Assembly (NCBI RefSeq): GCF_013112245.1
Contig: NZ_WVRN01000003.1
Coordinates: forward strand, 56,242 to 120,241
Length of the DNA stretch: 64,000 bases
Source of the DNA: Ruegeria sp. HKCCD4315
GTDB lineage: Bacteria; Pseudomonadota; Alphaproteobacteria; Rhodobacterales; Rhodobacteraceae
Reading direction: 5' to 3'
The position numbers and the translations under genes were made by a program. This document shows, one piece after another, positions 33,826 to 42,069 of this stretch; the stretch's first letter is position 1; each line of letters opens with the position of its first letter. Below the pieces are notes generated by a model. The model was not told the origin of the DNA and did not search any database. It worked only from the letters and a program-made list of their open reading frames with translations.

Positions 33826-34794
33826 TCAGTTCTTTTTCTTGGCGTTTACAGCTGTAAACTCAGCGTGTGAGCGCTTAATGATTTCAGCCATGTTTTCGTC
33901 CAACCAGCTAGCGAAGCCAGCGTTAGCTCCGGTCCTTTTGACCGAAACAGTTAGTGATCCGTTGGTAGATTTGATTGTAACGCCTTCGATTGGGTTGAGT
34001 TCGGCTGCACCTTCTCTTTGTCTTGCACCGCGTTTGGCAGCTGCTTTTAGGAGCATTTCCAGCCGATCATCTGACGACATCGATGGCTCAATGGTTGCAA
34101 GAAGATTTGCAGCTTCATCTTCCGCTAGCTTGCCTGCAACGAAGTGCTCTGCAAGCACGGTCCATTTTGGGCGGCCTGATTTTGGGGCTGCGCCGATCAT
34201 GTCACCAATCTTTGCAGGAACATGTTGCGTAATTTTTGTCAGGTGAGACAGCCCTGATTTCGAAACGTTCAATACTTGCCGCACCGTTGCCGTGTCATGC
34301 CCGGAAGTCAGGATCGCCTCGGCGAAACGTGCTTTCTCGTAGAAGGAAAGATTGCGCCTCGCAGCATTCTCAAGCCCTTTGGCGAGAAGCGCTGAAGCAT
34401 CGTCGATATCCTGAACATTGGCGCGGACTTTAATACCAAGTTCACGACAGGCTTTGAGCCTCCTCCGTCCATAAATTGCCTCGTATCGACCGTCGGATTT
34501 CGATCTTCTGACAAGAATGGGAACTTGTTGGCCACCGTCTTGTATACTCGACATCAAGCTTTCAAAACTATCGTCTTCTTCGTCAATGTTTACAGCTGTA
34601 AACTCACCGAGCCTATCGGCAGGCCCCCAGTCGTCGATCAGAGCAGGGTCAATTTCCCTGATTGCGGCAAGAGAGCCCTGAAGCGCACCAAGAGCAGGGG
34701 CATTGGGTTTTGGAGTTTTATCGATGGCCTTGGGGCCAGAGCGCGCGATGGTGTTTGCGATCCCCGACATCTCCTGAAGCGACTTTCTAGCCAT
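33826..34794 (-). CDS. repB: RepB partition protein
   Basis: 322 residues of the ParB-like RepB type: an N-terminal ParB domain with DSFESLMSSIQDGGQQVPILVRR, YEAIYGRRRLKACRELG and ENAARRNLSFYEKA. A helix-turn-helix region (TVRQVLNVSKSGLSHLTKI) and a C-terminal dimer domain follow. It binds parS and works with RepA in partition. The gene contains two copies of the parS-like palindrome, both reading FTAVN. The ATG at 34794 overlaps the repA stop by one base. Confidence 0.95.
   Translation of the reverse strand: MARKSLQEMSGIANTIARSGPKAIDKTPKPNAPALGALQGSLAAIREIDPALIDDWGPADRLGEFTAVNIDEEDDSFESLMSSIQDGGQQVPILVRRSKSDGRYEAIYGRRRLKACRELGIKVRANVQDIDDASALLAKGLENAARRNLSFYEKARFAEAILTSGHDTATVRQVLNVSKSGLSHLTKITQHVPAKIGDMIGAAPKSGRPKWTVLAEHFVAGKLAEDEAANLLATIEPSMSSDDRLEMLLKAAAKRGARQREGAAELNPIEGVTIKSTNGSLTVSVKRTGANAGFASWLDENMAEIIKRSHAEFTAVNAKKKN
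33844..33859. promoter_or_regulatory. parS-like palindrome 1 (inside repB 3' end)
   Basis: GTTTACAGCTGTAAAC, a perfect 16-base palindrome, fits the repABC parS pattern (GTT...GC...AAC). It lies within the last codons of repB and reads FTAVN in that frame. Confidence 0.8.
34588..34603. promoter_or_regulatory. parS-like palindrome 2 (inside repB 5' part)
   Basis: The same perfect palindrome GTTTACAGCTGTAAAC occurs about 190 bases into repB, again reading FTAVN in frame. Confidence 0.8.
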
Positions 34795-35978
34795 TAGCTG
34801 CGTCCCCATGCTTGATGGATCATTTGCTCTACCTCAGAGCCGATCGCATCCATTGAGTTCTTTGCCCGATCATAAGTTGCGCGTGTCATTTCTGACCGCA
34901 CGACTTCGTAAATTGATTGTTTGAGCATTGTGGCGTCACTGACCGCGGTGCTTTTGAGGGCTGTGGCTGACATAACGCGATCCTGAAACAGTGCCCGCAT
35001 GAACGAAGCCAGTTGTTGAGACGGTACGTCTGTTGGCTCGTCACGCGTTATCAGGAATTTGAAGTTGTCGTATTCGAGCGTAGCGCCGGCATCTTCAATG
35101 ACTGCCATGTAAGCACCAGCGAGTTCGAGAAATTGAGCCGTCGAAGACACGTCCAGCATCGAAGGTGTAAGTGGCACAAGCAATGAACTGGCGGCCGCCA
35201 TCCCAGCAATTGTCAAGAATCCTAGCTGAGGTGGGCTATCAATCAGAACAAGGTCAAAATCTCCTTCCACCTGGGCCAGGGCATTCCGTATTCTTGTAAA
35301 GAACGGATGGTCTGGGTTGGAGTGAACGGCAGATTCTGTCTCAAATTCGGAAAGAACAAGCCGTGACGGAGCCACAGAGAGACCGGGGAAGTACGTCGGA
35401 AGCACGACGTCCGCCATATCTACCGGATCTTCATATCGAATAGCATCGTAAATCGTCAGCCCGTCAAACTCTATTTCGGGGCTTATGCCGCACATGGATG
35501 TAAGAGAGCCTTGAGGATCCAGATCAACAGCCAGCACACGGTAACCGCGAAGCGCAAAATAGTGAGCCAAGTGAATTGTTGTGGTGCTCTTACTGCTGCC
35601 GCCTTTGAAGTTCATCAACTGCCAGACTTGGAGCTTTTCTCCTTCAGTCCGGCGAGGGACATAGCGCCCTTTTTTGCGTGAGGTTTTCTCAAGCGTTTCG
35701 CGAGCCTCCCAAAGTTCTTGGGCAGTATAGTAACGCCTACCGCTGCGTACGTCATTCGGTTCAGGAATCGTTCCCTCTGCGTGGACTTTGCGCATGAATT
35801 GACCTGAGACTCCTAAGAGTTCAGCAGCTTCTGGCGCTGCAAAATTTCGCAGTGATTTGGTGTTGTCGGGGGCAAATGCAGCAAGTAGATGTTCCCGGAT
35901 AGCCGAGTTTAATCTCTCAGATATTTCCGTGGCGAGTGCCGATGGTCTTTCTGCCGCAAGTGGTGTCACGGGAATCAT
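34794..35978 (-). CDS. repA: RepA partition ATPase
   Basis: 394 residues of the RepA/ParA type. An N-terminal DNA-binding region (about 40-110; NFAAPEAAELLGVSGQFMRK) is followed by the deviant Walker A motif NFKGGSSKSTT near residues 124-134. The Walker A' motif LAVDLDPQGS, then LVLIDSPPQLG and later conserved blocks complete the ParA ATPase fold. It pairs with RepB for segregation and represses the repABC promoter. It is the first gene of the operon (minus strand). The promoter should lie in 35979-36140. Confidence 0.96.
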   Translation of the reverse strand: MIPVTPLAAERPSALATEISERLNSAIREHLLAAFAPDNTKSLRNFAAPEAAELLGVSGQFMRKVHAEGTIPEPNDVRSGRRYYTAQELWEARETLEKTSRKKGRYVPRRTEGEKLQVWQLMNFKGGSSKSTTTIHLAHYFALRGYRVLAVDLDPQGSLTSMCGISPEIEFDGLTIYDAIRYEDPVDMADVVLPTYFPGLSVAPSRLVLSEFETESAVHSNPDHPFFTRIRNALAQVEGDFDLVLIDSPPQLGFLTIAGMAAASSLLVPLTPSMLDVSSTAQFLELAGAYMAVIEDAGATLEYDNFKFLITRDEPTDVPSQQLASFMRALFQDRVMSATALKSTAVSDATMLKQSIYEVVRSEMTRATYDRAKNSMDAIGSEVEQMIHQAWGRS

Positions 35979-36764
35979 GTAGTTGCCTCAAATTAAAGAA
36001 TGTGGTCATTTTTGCGCCACTTGAGATAAACAGCCGTGATTCATAGCACTAAGTCAAGGATTTTCGCCTATATTGTAGGTTTTCCAACGCGGAGGACTAC
36101 ATACGCTTTGCATCAGAGCAGGGTGGTTTACAGTTGTAAACTCGGTTGAGCGGGATCATGGGTTCTTTCAGTCGATGAAGTTCTAACGTAGGCATGCGAA
36201 GGCATTCCTGTAAAACTCCTCCCTATGCTCCGCTTTGAGTAGAACGCCTCTAGCATGGAGTTGGAGTGAAGGCCGAACGGCTTTTGGCGCAAATTGCGCA
36301 ATTGGGAAGGGCAGGGAGCTAGTTGAGCTGATTGGTCAAATTCTCTCACCAACAATTTCGTTATCGAGTTTTCTGCGATACCAACTTCGTAACAATACTT
36401 CTGCGCCAGTACGGGAGTACGATGCGGTGAGAATGGCATGGCGATCTGGGTCAGATACACCGAGCTCAGCCCGTGCGCAGAGGAAAACACGCGAACATTC
36501 CGGCTAGAGTCAGCCGCTCGCCAATTGCCCAAGAAATGGCATACCGTGAGGGCGGGGTTTCGGGAATTGTGCGCCTGTAAGTTGCGACGGAACACGGAAC
36601 TGTCCTCGATCCAGTGCAGCTGTGCTTGCGCGGCGCGGCTTTTGACGCAAGTCTCTACCGTCATTGGATTCATATGGGATCACAGACATGATCCGTGTGT
36701 TCACGTCCCATTAGCGTCCATAAAACCAGCTTGCTCGAATTAGTGATTTTGGGCTCCTCAATCG
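35979..36764. other. repABC upstream region, no confident gene
   Basis: It contains parS-like palindrome 3 and presumably the repA promoter. A minus-strand frame of 181 residues (36128-36673) exists, but its composition is ordinary for a random frame and no motif was recognised. Nothing else is supportable. Confidence 0.5.
36126..36141. promoter_or_regulatory. parS-like palindrome 3 (upstream of repA)
   Basis: GTTTACAGTTGTAAAC differs by one central base from the two perfect copies in repB. It lies 148 bases upstream of the repA ATG, a common place for a repABC partition site. Confidence 0.75.
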
Positions 36765-36798
36765 TTGAACAGACGGTCTCGTTGGCATATATTGCCAA
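36765..36798 (+). promoter_or_regulatory. ParDE promoter with palindromic operator
   Basis: TTGAAC (36765-36770) and TATATT (36788-36793) are 17 bases apart. The inverted repeat TTGGCA-TATAT-TGCCAA (36782-36798) covers the -10 box, as expected for autorepression by ParD. The AAAGGAGG ribosome site follows immediately. Confidence 0.85.
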
Positions 36799-36814
36799 AA
36801 AGGAGGCTTACGCC

Positions 36815-37072
36815 ATGGTAACCCGCAATGTTGTACTTACAGAATCGCAGGATCAACTGGTGCAGAATCTGGTTGCGTCCGGTCGATATCAGAACGCCAG
36901 TGAAGCGTTGCGCGCCGGCCTTCGGCTTTTGGAGCGGGAAGAAGCGGGGCTGGAGTCTCTCAAACAAGGCTTGCAGGAGGGTGTAGCGCAGGCTCAGGCC
37001 GGAGATTTGGCAGAAGGCAGGGGTTCGGATGCGATCCGTCGTGCCTTTGCAAGGGCACGAGCCAAGGCGTGA
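36815..37072 (+). CDS. parD: ParD-like antitoxin
   Basis: 85 residues: MVTRNVVLTESQDQLVQNLVASGRYQNASEALRAGLRLLEREE, the ribbon-helix-helix DNA-binding part of ParD/CC2985-type antitoxins, then a helix that binds the toxin. The ribosome site AAAGGAGG is well placed. It overlaps the toxin start (GTGA), so the two are translationally coupled. Confidence 0.92.
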   Translation: MVTRNVVLTESQDQLVQNLVASGRYQNASEALRAGLRLLEREEAGLESLKQGLQEGVAQAQAGDLAEGRGSDAIRRAFARARAKA

Positions 37073-37413
37073 CCAGACCCTTTCGACTGACACGCCGCGC
37101 TGAATCCAGCCTGGTGGAAATTGCCCGATGGACCATCGACAAGTTTGGATCGCATCAAGCCGATCTTTATGAACAAGAACTAATAGCGCGCTGTCAGGCC
37201 ATCACAGAGGGCAGGGTGGCCAGCCGAAGTTGTTCTATATTGGTCGAAGAGGCGGCGGATCTCAGATATGTGCGCGCAGGAGAGCATTTCCTGGTTTATC
37301 TGGATCAGCCGGACGCGGTGATCATTGTTGATATCCTGCATTCCCGTTGCGATCTGCCGCGACATGTTTCCGCGCTGGCCACGTTAACAGATGCGACAGG
37401 AAACAAGACATAG
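37069..37413 (+). CDS. parE: ParE-like toxin
   Basis: 114 residues of the RelE/ParE type: FRLTRRAESSLVEIARWTIDKFG near the start and HFLVYLDQPDAVIIVDILHSRCDLPRHV near the end. Members poison gyrase or cleave mRNA depending on subtype. The start is GTG at 37069, overlapping the ParD stop. The pair probably stabilises the plasmid. Confidence 0.9.
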   Translation: MTRPFRLTRRAESSLVEIARWTIDKFGSHQADLYEQELIARCQAITEGRVASRSCSILVEEAADLRYVRAGEHFLVYLDQPDAVIIVDILHSRCDLPRHVSALATLTDATGNKT

Positions 37414-37467
37414 GCACAGCAGCCGGAGTTTCCCTCAAGCGGGGATTATTAAATAGTCAGTAACTAC

Positions 37468-38523
37468 TCACCCCAGTAGATCAGTCGCCGGGTTATCCGC
37501 GATGTCCACATCGTCGTAGTATTTCTGCGCCTGGGCCATGGAGCGATGCAGGGAGAGGCGCATCGCGGCCTGGATCGGGGCGCCGTCCAGCGCGGCCTGG
37601 GTCAGGAAGCCCGAGCGCAGCCCATGGGGGGAAGCGAACCCGTCCGGCAGGCCCGCCAGTTTCGCCCGACGCTTGACGATCTGCGCGATGGCATCCGGGC
37701 TGAGGCGGCGGGTTAACACCCGATCGGCTTTTGAAACAGGCCGGAACAAGGGGCCGTCCTGAATCTCACCCACCTCGATCCAATGGGCCAGCGCTTGGGC
37801 TGCGCGGCCTTTCAACACCAGCCGCGGCGTTTCACCTTTGGTTGTCGTCTTGGTCTCCAGCAGTGAAATCCAAACCAGGCTTTTCTCGTCGAACTCCTTC
37901 AGCGAGACGTCTTCAAACATCAACCCGGTGATCTCCGAGCGCCGTCTACCACCCGAAGCCCAACCCAGCATCAAGATGGCGCGGTCGCGGCAATCCCGCC
38001 GGGACCCCCGACAAGTGGACAGCAACTGCTCGAGCACATCGCGGGTAATCGGTTGCTGCGATTTTGGGGCAGGGGGCCGGGCGGCGGCGCGGCGCGCCTT
38101 GGCACGGGCCTGCTTCACCTGCGGCGCATCAAAAGGGCTGGTCAGGTTCTTCATTCGATGAAAGGCCAGCCAGGAGGCGATGCGCCGGTCCAGCGTAGAA
38201 GGGGCCGGGCAGGCGAGGGACTTGCGTAGCCCTTGCGCGATCAACATCTCGGCACTCTGACGCGCGACATCCTCGGGCGCGGCATCTCCCAGATCGCGGG
38301 CGTGATCGAGAATGAAGGCCAGCGCTGTGGCCTCGCTCTCGGGCCAGTCCAACGGCACTCCGAACCGTGCTGCCTTCCAGGCCGTTACATAGAGCAAATC
38401 GCGCTCATAGGCCCTGAGCGTGTTGGCGGGTGTGCCGCGGACATAGAGATCGGTCAGGGCGTCCTGGTCAGACTGCGACAGGGCAGGGGAGGGGGCGGGG
38501 AGATAGGGCTCAGGGGTGCTCAT
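37468..38523 (-). CDS. Tyrosine recombinase / integrase
   Basis: 351 residues. The C-terminal catalytic domain has GGRRRSEITGL (catalytic Arg), the HGLRSGF box (HxxR), a later His (LSLHRS) and the Tyr in AQKYYDDV, so all active-site residues are present. The N-terminal part is a SAM-like core-binding domain (LTDLYVRGTPANTLRAYERDL). It may resolve plasmid multimers or mobilise a nearby element. The ATG at 38523 gives a family-like N-terminus without a strong ribosome site. No attachment site was identified. Confidence 0.9.
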   Translation of the reverse strand: MSTPEPYLPAPSPALSQSDQDALTDLYVRGTPANTLRAYERDLLYVTAWKAARFGVPLDWPESEATALAFILDHARDLGDAAPEDVARQSAEMLIAQGLRKSLACPAPSTLDRRIASWLAFHRMKNLTSPFDAPQVKQARAKARRAAARPPAPKSQQPITRDVLEQLLSTCRGSRRDCRDRAILMLGWASGGRRRSEITGLMFEDVSLKEFDEKSLVWISLLETKTTTKGETPRLVLKGRAAQALAHWIEVGEIQDGPLFRPVSKADRVLTRRLSPDAIAQIVKRRAKLAGLPDGFASPHGLRSGFLTQAALDGAPIQAAMRLSLHRSMAQAQKYYDDVDIADNPATDLLG

Positions 38524-38843
38524 ACGGCCCACTCTGCGCCCATTTTCCCGCAAAATCAATTATACTTGATAAGGGATACTTATCGGGTTTAATTCCAAAA
38601 AATTGGGTAACGATATGTAATGCGCAATATTAAGAAATAATGCGTCTCATAGACAATAGGACCGCAAACAAGAGAGAGAATCAGGCTTGGCAGGGGTTTT
38701 CGTCTCGGTAAGCTGCAGGCTATGTTGGAGGACATTTCGAACGGCCTGTTGGTGAAGGATCTGTTGCAAACTTTTGACTGTTGACTCTCATAAGTGCTTC
38801 GAGTGATTGGATATCGAAATATTGAAGTCGAAAGTTTGTTTTT

Positions 38844-39077
38844 ATGATCTCGTTCAAAGGCGCGCAATATCCGAAGGCCGTGATCCTGTTCGCGGTTTTC
38901 TACTATCTCCGAAACGGCGTTTCCTACCGCGATCTGGAAGAGATCATGCATGAGCGTGGCGTTTCAGTGGACCGCACCACGCTAAACCGATGGGTAACAC
39001 GGTATTCTGGCGCAATCGCTGACGCAGCATGTCGTCGCAATGGGCCATGTGATCGTTCGTGGAGAACGGACGAAACT
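38844..39077 (+). pseudogene. IS6 transposase, N-terminal piece
   Basis: The frame reads ISFKGAQYPKAVILFAVFYYLRNGVSYRDLEEIMHERGVS in overlapping blocks, then RTTLNRWV and SWRTDET, the N-terminal part of IS6/IS26 transposases up to the first catalytic Asp. It is cut at GAAACT by the IS110 element; the residues after that belong to the insert. Confidence 0.88.
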
Positions 39078-40406
39078 CTGAGTAATTGAACAGCAGCTCT
39101 CTTGGCCGGTGCATGATGGCATCGGAACAGCAATGGGAGAGCAAGATGGAACAGTGTTTTGTAGGACTGGATGTCTCGAAGGCTGAGACGTCGATTTGTG
39201 TCTGCAATCAGAGCGGTGGACCCGTGTTTGCCGCGAAGAAAGTAACTGACCCCGATGTGATTTTTCAGGCGTTGCGCGACCACGTTGGCGTCATCCAATG
39301 TGTGGTCCTCGAAACCGGCCGTATGGCGAACTGGCTTTACACTGAGCTTGCAGATCGGGGATTGCCGGTGGTTTGTATCGACGCACGTCAGGCTCATGCT
39401 GTTCTCAGCCAGATGCACAACAAGACCGATGCCAATGATGCCGCCATGTTAGCTGAACTGGCGCGCACGGGGTTCTATCGGAAGGTTGAGGTGAAAAGCC
39501 GGCTCGCCCAGGAGCGGCGGGCATTGCTGAAAGCTCGGGAAGTGGCGTTGAAATCCCGCGTGAATGTGGAAAACACAATCCGCGGTCTTTTGGCCAGTTT
39601 CGGGCTGCGTTTGCCAAAACATCTGAACACCTATGAAGAGCGTGTCCACGCGATCCTGAAGGATCGGCCGGTCTTATCGAGTGTCATCCTGCCCTTGCTC
39701 GACTTGCGCACAGCCGACCTTCGGCAAGCGGCTGCGCTGAGTAAAGAAATGGTGCGCCACGCAAAAGCCGATGAGGCTTGCCAACGCCTGATGACGATCC
39801 CGGGTGTTGGTCCTGTGAGTGCAGTGACCTTTGTTGCGACCATCGACAATCCGCGTCGGTTTTCGAAATCCAGATCAGTTGGTGCATATCTCGGGCTGAC
39901 GTCCCGTCGATACCAGTCTGGGGATGTCGATTATGGTGGTAGAATATCGAAACACGGCGATCCTATGCTGCGCTCAGCGCTCTACGAGGCGGCCAGCAGT
40001 TTGTTGAACCGGGTGAAACCGGGCAAAGGATCGGAATTACAGAGATGGGCTCGAGCCCTCAAAGCCCGCACCAGTCACAAGAAGGCGGTCGTTGCCTTGG
40101 CTCGAAAACTCGCGGTCCTGATGCATGCCATCTGGACAAACGGATCAACCTTTCAAACCAAGGAGGCCTAGTCAGAATACCAGCGGATCAACCAATCACG
40201 AGTTGCCGTATAGACAAACACGGCAGGCTGTCGACCGAACCCGTTTGATGTACATGCGGCTGCCCAGAAAAGACCGCGCATGAAACCTTTGGGGGTTGAT
40301 GCCTTGAACGCCGAGATGAAGCGCCAACAGGATGACTTCGTAAAGAACTTTGCAGGTGGTCGATACAGGACTAATCTCATCGAGAGCTGCTGCTCAATAA
40401 AGAACT
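39077..40406 (+). mobile_element. IS110-family insertion
   Basis: The IS6 frame breaks after GAAACT (39072-39077) and resumes with CTTACATC (from 40405), reading TYIKVKG. About 1.33 kb is inserted between, with a shared CT at both joints, like the short core retained by IS110 elements. The insert holds one transposase gene. The ends lack long inverted repeats, as usual for IS110. Confidence 0.82.
39146..40171 (+). CDS. IS110 family transposase
   Basis: 341 residues. The N-terminal RuvC-like DEDD domain starts MEQCFVGLDVSKAETSICV and contains KTDANDAAMLAELA. The C-terminal transposase-20 domain includes MTIPGVGPVSAVTFVATID, YLGLTSRRYQSGDVDY and GDPMLRSALYEAA with the expected Ser/Gly region. 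It is full length and open, so it may be active. The start at 39146 gives the usual IS110 N-terminus. Confidence 0.94.
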   Translation: MEQCFVGLDVSKAETSICVCNQSGGPVFAAKKVTDPDVIFQALRDHVGVIQCVVLETGRMANWLYTELADRGLPVVCIDARQAHAVLSQMHNKTDANDAAMLAELARTGFYRKVEVKSRLAQERRALLKAREVALKSRVNVENTIRGLLASFGLRLPKHLNTYEERVHAILKDRPVLSSVILPLLDLRTADLRQAAALSKEMVRHAKADEACQRLMTIPGVGPVSAVTFVATIDNPRRFSKSRSVGAYLGLTSRRYQSGDVDYGGRISKHGDPMLRSALYEAASSLLNRVKPGKGSELQRWARALKARTSHKKAVVALARKLAVLMHAIWTNGSTFQTKEA

Positions 40407-40640
40407 TACATCAAAGTTAAAGGTGCCTGAGTTTATCTCTATCGAGCCGTCGACAAGCACGGCAAGACGCTTGATTTCATGCTTTCACGACGCCGAAACA
40501 ATCCAGCCGCCACCAAGTTCTTCGCCAGGGTGTTGGAGATCAATGGATTGCCGAGGAAGATCGTGATCGACAAGAGCGGCGCCAACACCGCTGGCATCAA
40601 TGCCATCAACAAAATGCTCAAAGGCCTTGAACCCCAGCAT
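40405..40640 (+). pseudogene. IS6 transposase, C-terminal piece
   Basis: The frame resumes with TYIKVKGA, then an in-frame TGA where Trp is expected, then VYLYRAVDKHGKTLDFMLS and KIVIDKSGANTAGINAINKML, the catalytic core of IS6 transposases. The family match fades near 40640. The element therefore carries a nonsense codon, an IS110 insertion and a damaged 3' end. Confidence 0.85.
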
Positions 40641-40948
40641 TGGCCGCGTGCGTTTGATGAAATCGGCAATATGGCGACCACACCGGTAAGACCACCGCGG
40701 GACGATCTCCCGACTTGCGGTCACAGAGCTTTCCGTGTGCAGAGGTTCAACAAATCGACTCCTACTCCTAAAAAAATCTCTTTGTAACAGATCATGTTCA
40801 GTGCGACTTTCGGTGTTCGAGCAGGCTTTTGCCGATAAGGGCACTTCATTCAATTGATGCACATGCTTCGTGGCACATTTAGTATCCACGCATTGGAGCA
40901 AACCCTCCGACTTCCAGTCGGAACTGCTTCAGCGCGAAGAATCGTGCT

Positions 40949-41016
40949 ATGACCTTACCCTCTGGAAAATGAGCCGCAGCCGGTCGGAAGGCTCATTTTC
41001 CAGAGGGTAAGGTCAT
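40949..41016. repeat. 27-base inverted repeat at the tnpA start
   Basis: Positions 40949-40975 are the perfect reverse complement of 40990-41016, separated by 14 bases. The right arm includes the ribosome site and the first two bases of the tnpA ATG. As RNA it would hide the start, in keeping with the known translational repression of IS200 transposase. Confidence 0.9.
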
Positions 41017-41431
41017 GCAGTATGACACTGGCAAGCACTGCGTTTTCTACCACCGCTACCACATCGTCTGGTCGACGAAATACCGCTACAAGGTGCTGAC
41101 CGGCCGGGTGCGCCTGCGGGTGCGCGACATCATTCGTCAGGTCTGCCGCGAGAACGTGGTCGACATCCTGCGCGGGGTGCTGTCATCCGATCATGTCCAC
41201 ATGTTCGTTTCGGTGCCGCCGAAGATCGCCATTTCCGATCTGGTGCGCAGGATGAAGGGCCGTTCGTCCCACAAGGTGCAAAGGGAATTTCCCGCGTTGC
41301 GCAGGCGCTATTGGGGCCGTCGGTTCTGGGGCAGGGGGTATTTCTCAACCACCAACGGTGCCATCACCGAGGACATTGTCCTGCAATACCTCGAAAATCA
41401 CATCGCCGATCCTACCGACGCCAGTCGGTAG
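41015..41431 (+). CDS. tnpA: IS200/IS605 family Y1 transposase TnpA
   Basis: 138 residues: VFYHRYHIVWSTKYRYKVL near the start, the HUH motif in DHVHMFVSVPP near residue 60, and a later helix region (YLENHI) where the catalytic Tyr lies. It uses single-stranded DNA and one Tyr to move the element. It appears intact and full length. Expression is probably held down by the strong hairpin covering its start. Confidence 0.93.
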   Translation: MQYDTGKHCVFYHRYHIVWSTKYRYKVLTGRVRLRVRDIIRQVCRENVVDILRGVLSSDHVHMFVSVPPKIAISDLVRRMKGRSSHKVQREFPALRRRYWGRRFWGRGYFSTTNGAITEDIVLQYLENHIADPTDASR

Positions 41432-41534
41432 TGGTTCAGTTGCGGTAGGTCTAGAATGTATCAAATTGTATCTTCGGGTTGCGGGTGGGAAGTTTTTTGC
41501 TAGATAGCTTGAGAAGCACGGAGAGCAATTCAAG

Positions 41535-41858
41535 ATGCGCCAAAGAGCGGCAAAAATAAGTGTTTTTCTTCTTCTTACGCTCGTTTTGGTGGCGTCCACC
41601 ATTTTTTCATTTACCAGCGCTCGTGCTAAAGGTCATTTCCTTGAAGCTTCTTTAGTCCAAAACGACATTGAGGTGGGGCACTATCACTCAAACCCTAGCC
41701 AATGCCACAAGATTGCTCAATGCGAAACTCCCGCTGCGTTTTTGACTCACCAAAGACCTTCTATCGCCGAAAATGCAGGGGAACTGATGTTCGTGCAAAG
41801 CGAGCCAGGCAGAAATTCAACCGTACTTGAAGCCCAGCTTCCACCTCCCAAAGCGTAA
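41535..41858 (+). CDS. Small secreted or membrane-anchored protein
   Basis: 107 residues with a strong hydrophobic N-terminal segment (about 8-28) that is a signal peptide or anchor. The rest is hydrophilic, with His and Cys residues (GHYHSN, QCHKIAQCE) that could bind metal. No family is recognised. It lies 211 bases before the copper oxidase gene in the same direction, so a copper-related role is possible. The ATG at 41535 is plausible. Confidence 0.6.
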   Translation: MRQRAAKISVFLLLTLVLVASTIFSFTSARAKGHFLEASLVQNDIEVGHYHSNPSQCHKIAQCETPAAFLTHQRPSIAENAGELMFVQSEPGRNSTVLEAQLPPPKA

Positions 41859-42069
41859 CTCATTGCGCCTGAATACACTGCTATTTCGTTGCTTTTCTTG
41901 AATGTTGTGTGCTGCACCTTCCTGTCCTGCACCCGATATCAACCAGCTTCTTGAGCACTGATCAAAAAAGCGAAATGCGAGAATAGACTATCAGCGTGGC
42001 TGACCGCAGCGCCTGCTGACAAATGCAGTGAATTTCCAAATCATCAATTCAACCAAGTAAGGAAAAACA

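Larger units (their letters stand above)
38757..40794 (+). mobile_element. Decayed IS6-family element split by an IS110 insertion
   Basis: The left terminal repeat GATCTGTTGCAAA (38758-38770) matches TTTGTAACAGATC at 40781-40793 (12 of 13 pairs), giving the outer limits of an IS6-type element. Inside are N-terminal and C-terminal pieces of an IS6 transposase with an IS110 element between them. Without the insert the element is about 710 bases, shorter than intact IS6 members, so its 3' part is also damaged. No target duplication was found. Confidence 0.8.
40906..41431 (+). mobile_element. IS200/IS605-type insertion sequence (tnpA only)
   Basis: A left hairpin TCCGACT-TCC-AGTCGGA (40906-40922) and a right hairpin CTACCGAC-GCCA-GTCGGTAG (41412-41431, overlapping the stop) flank a single Y1 transposase gene. 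Subterminal hairpins instead of inverted terminal repeats are typical of this family. No tnpB was seen. The exact ends may lie some bases outside these coordinates. Confidence 0.8.

Noticed and set aside
36128..36673. A 181-codon minus-strand frame upstream of repA
   Set aside because: No motif, no good ribosome site and shadow-like composition; part of it overlaps the parS-like palindrome. It could be decayed sequence but I cannot support a gene.
38751..40801. Target-site duplication around the IS6 element
   Set aside because: The eight bases flanking the two end repeats do not match, so no duplication can be claimed.
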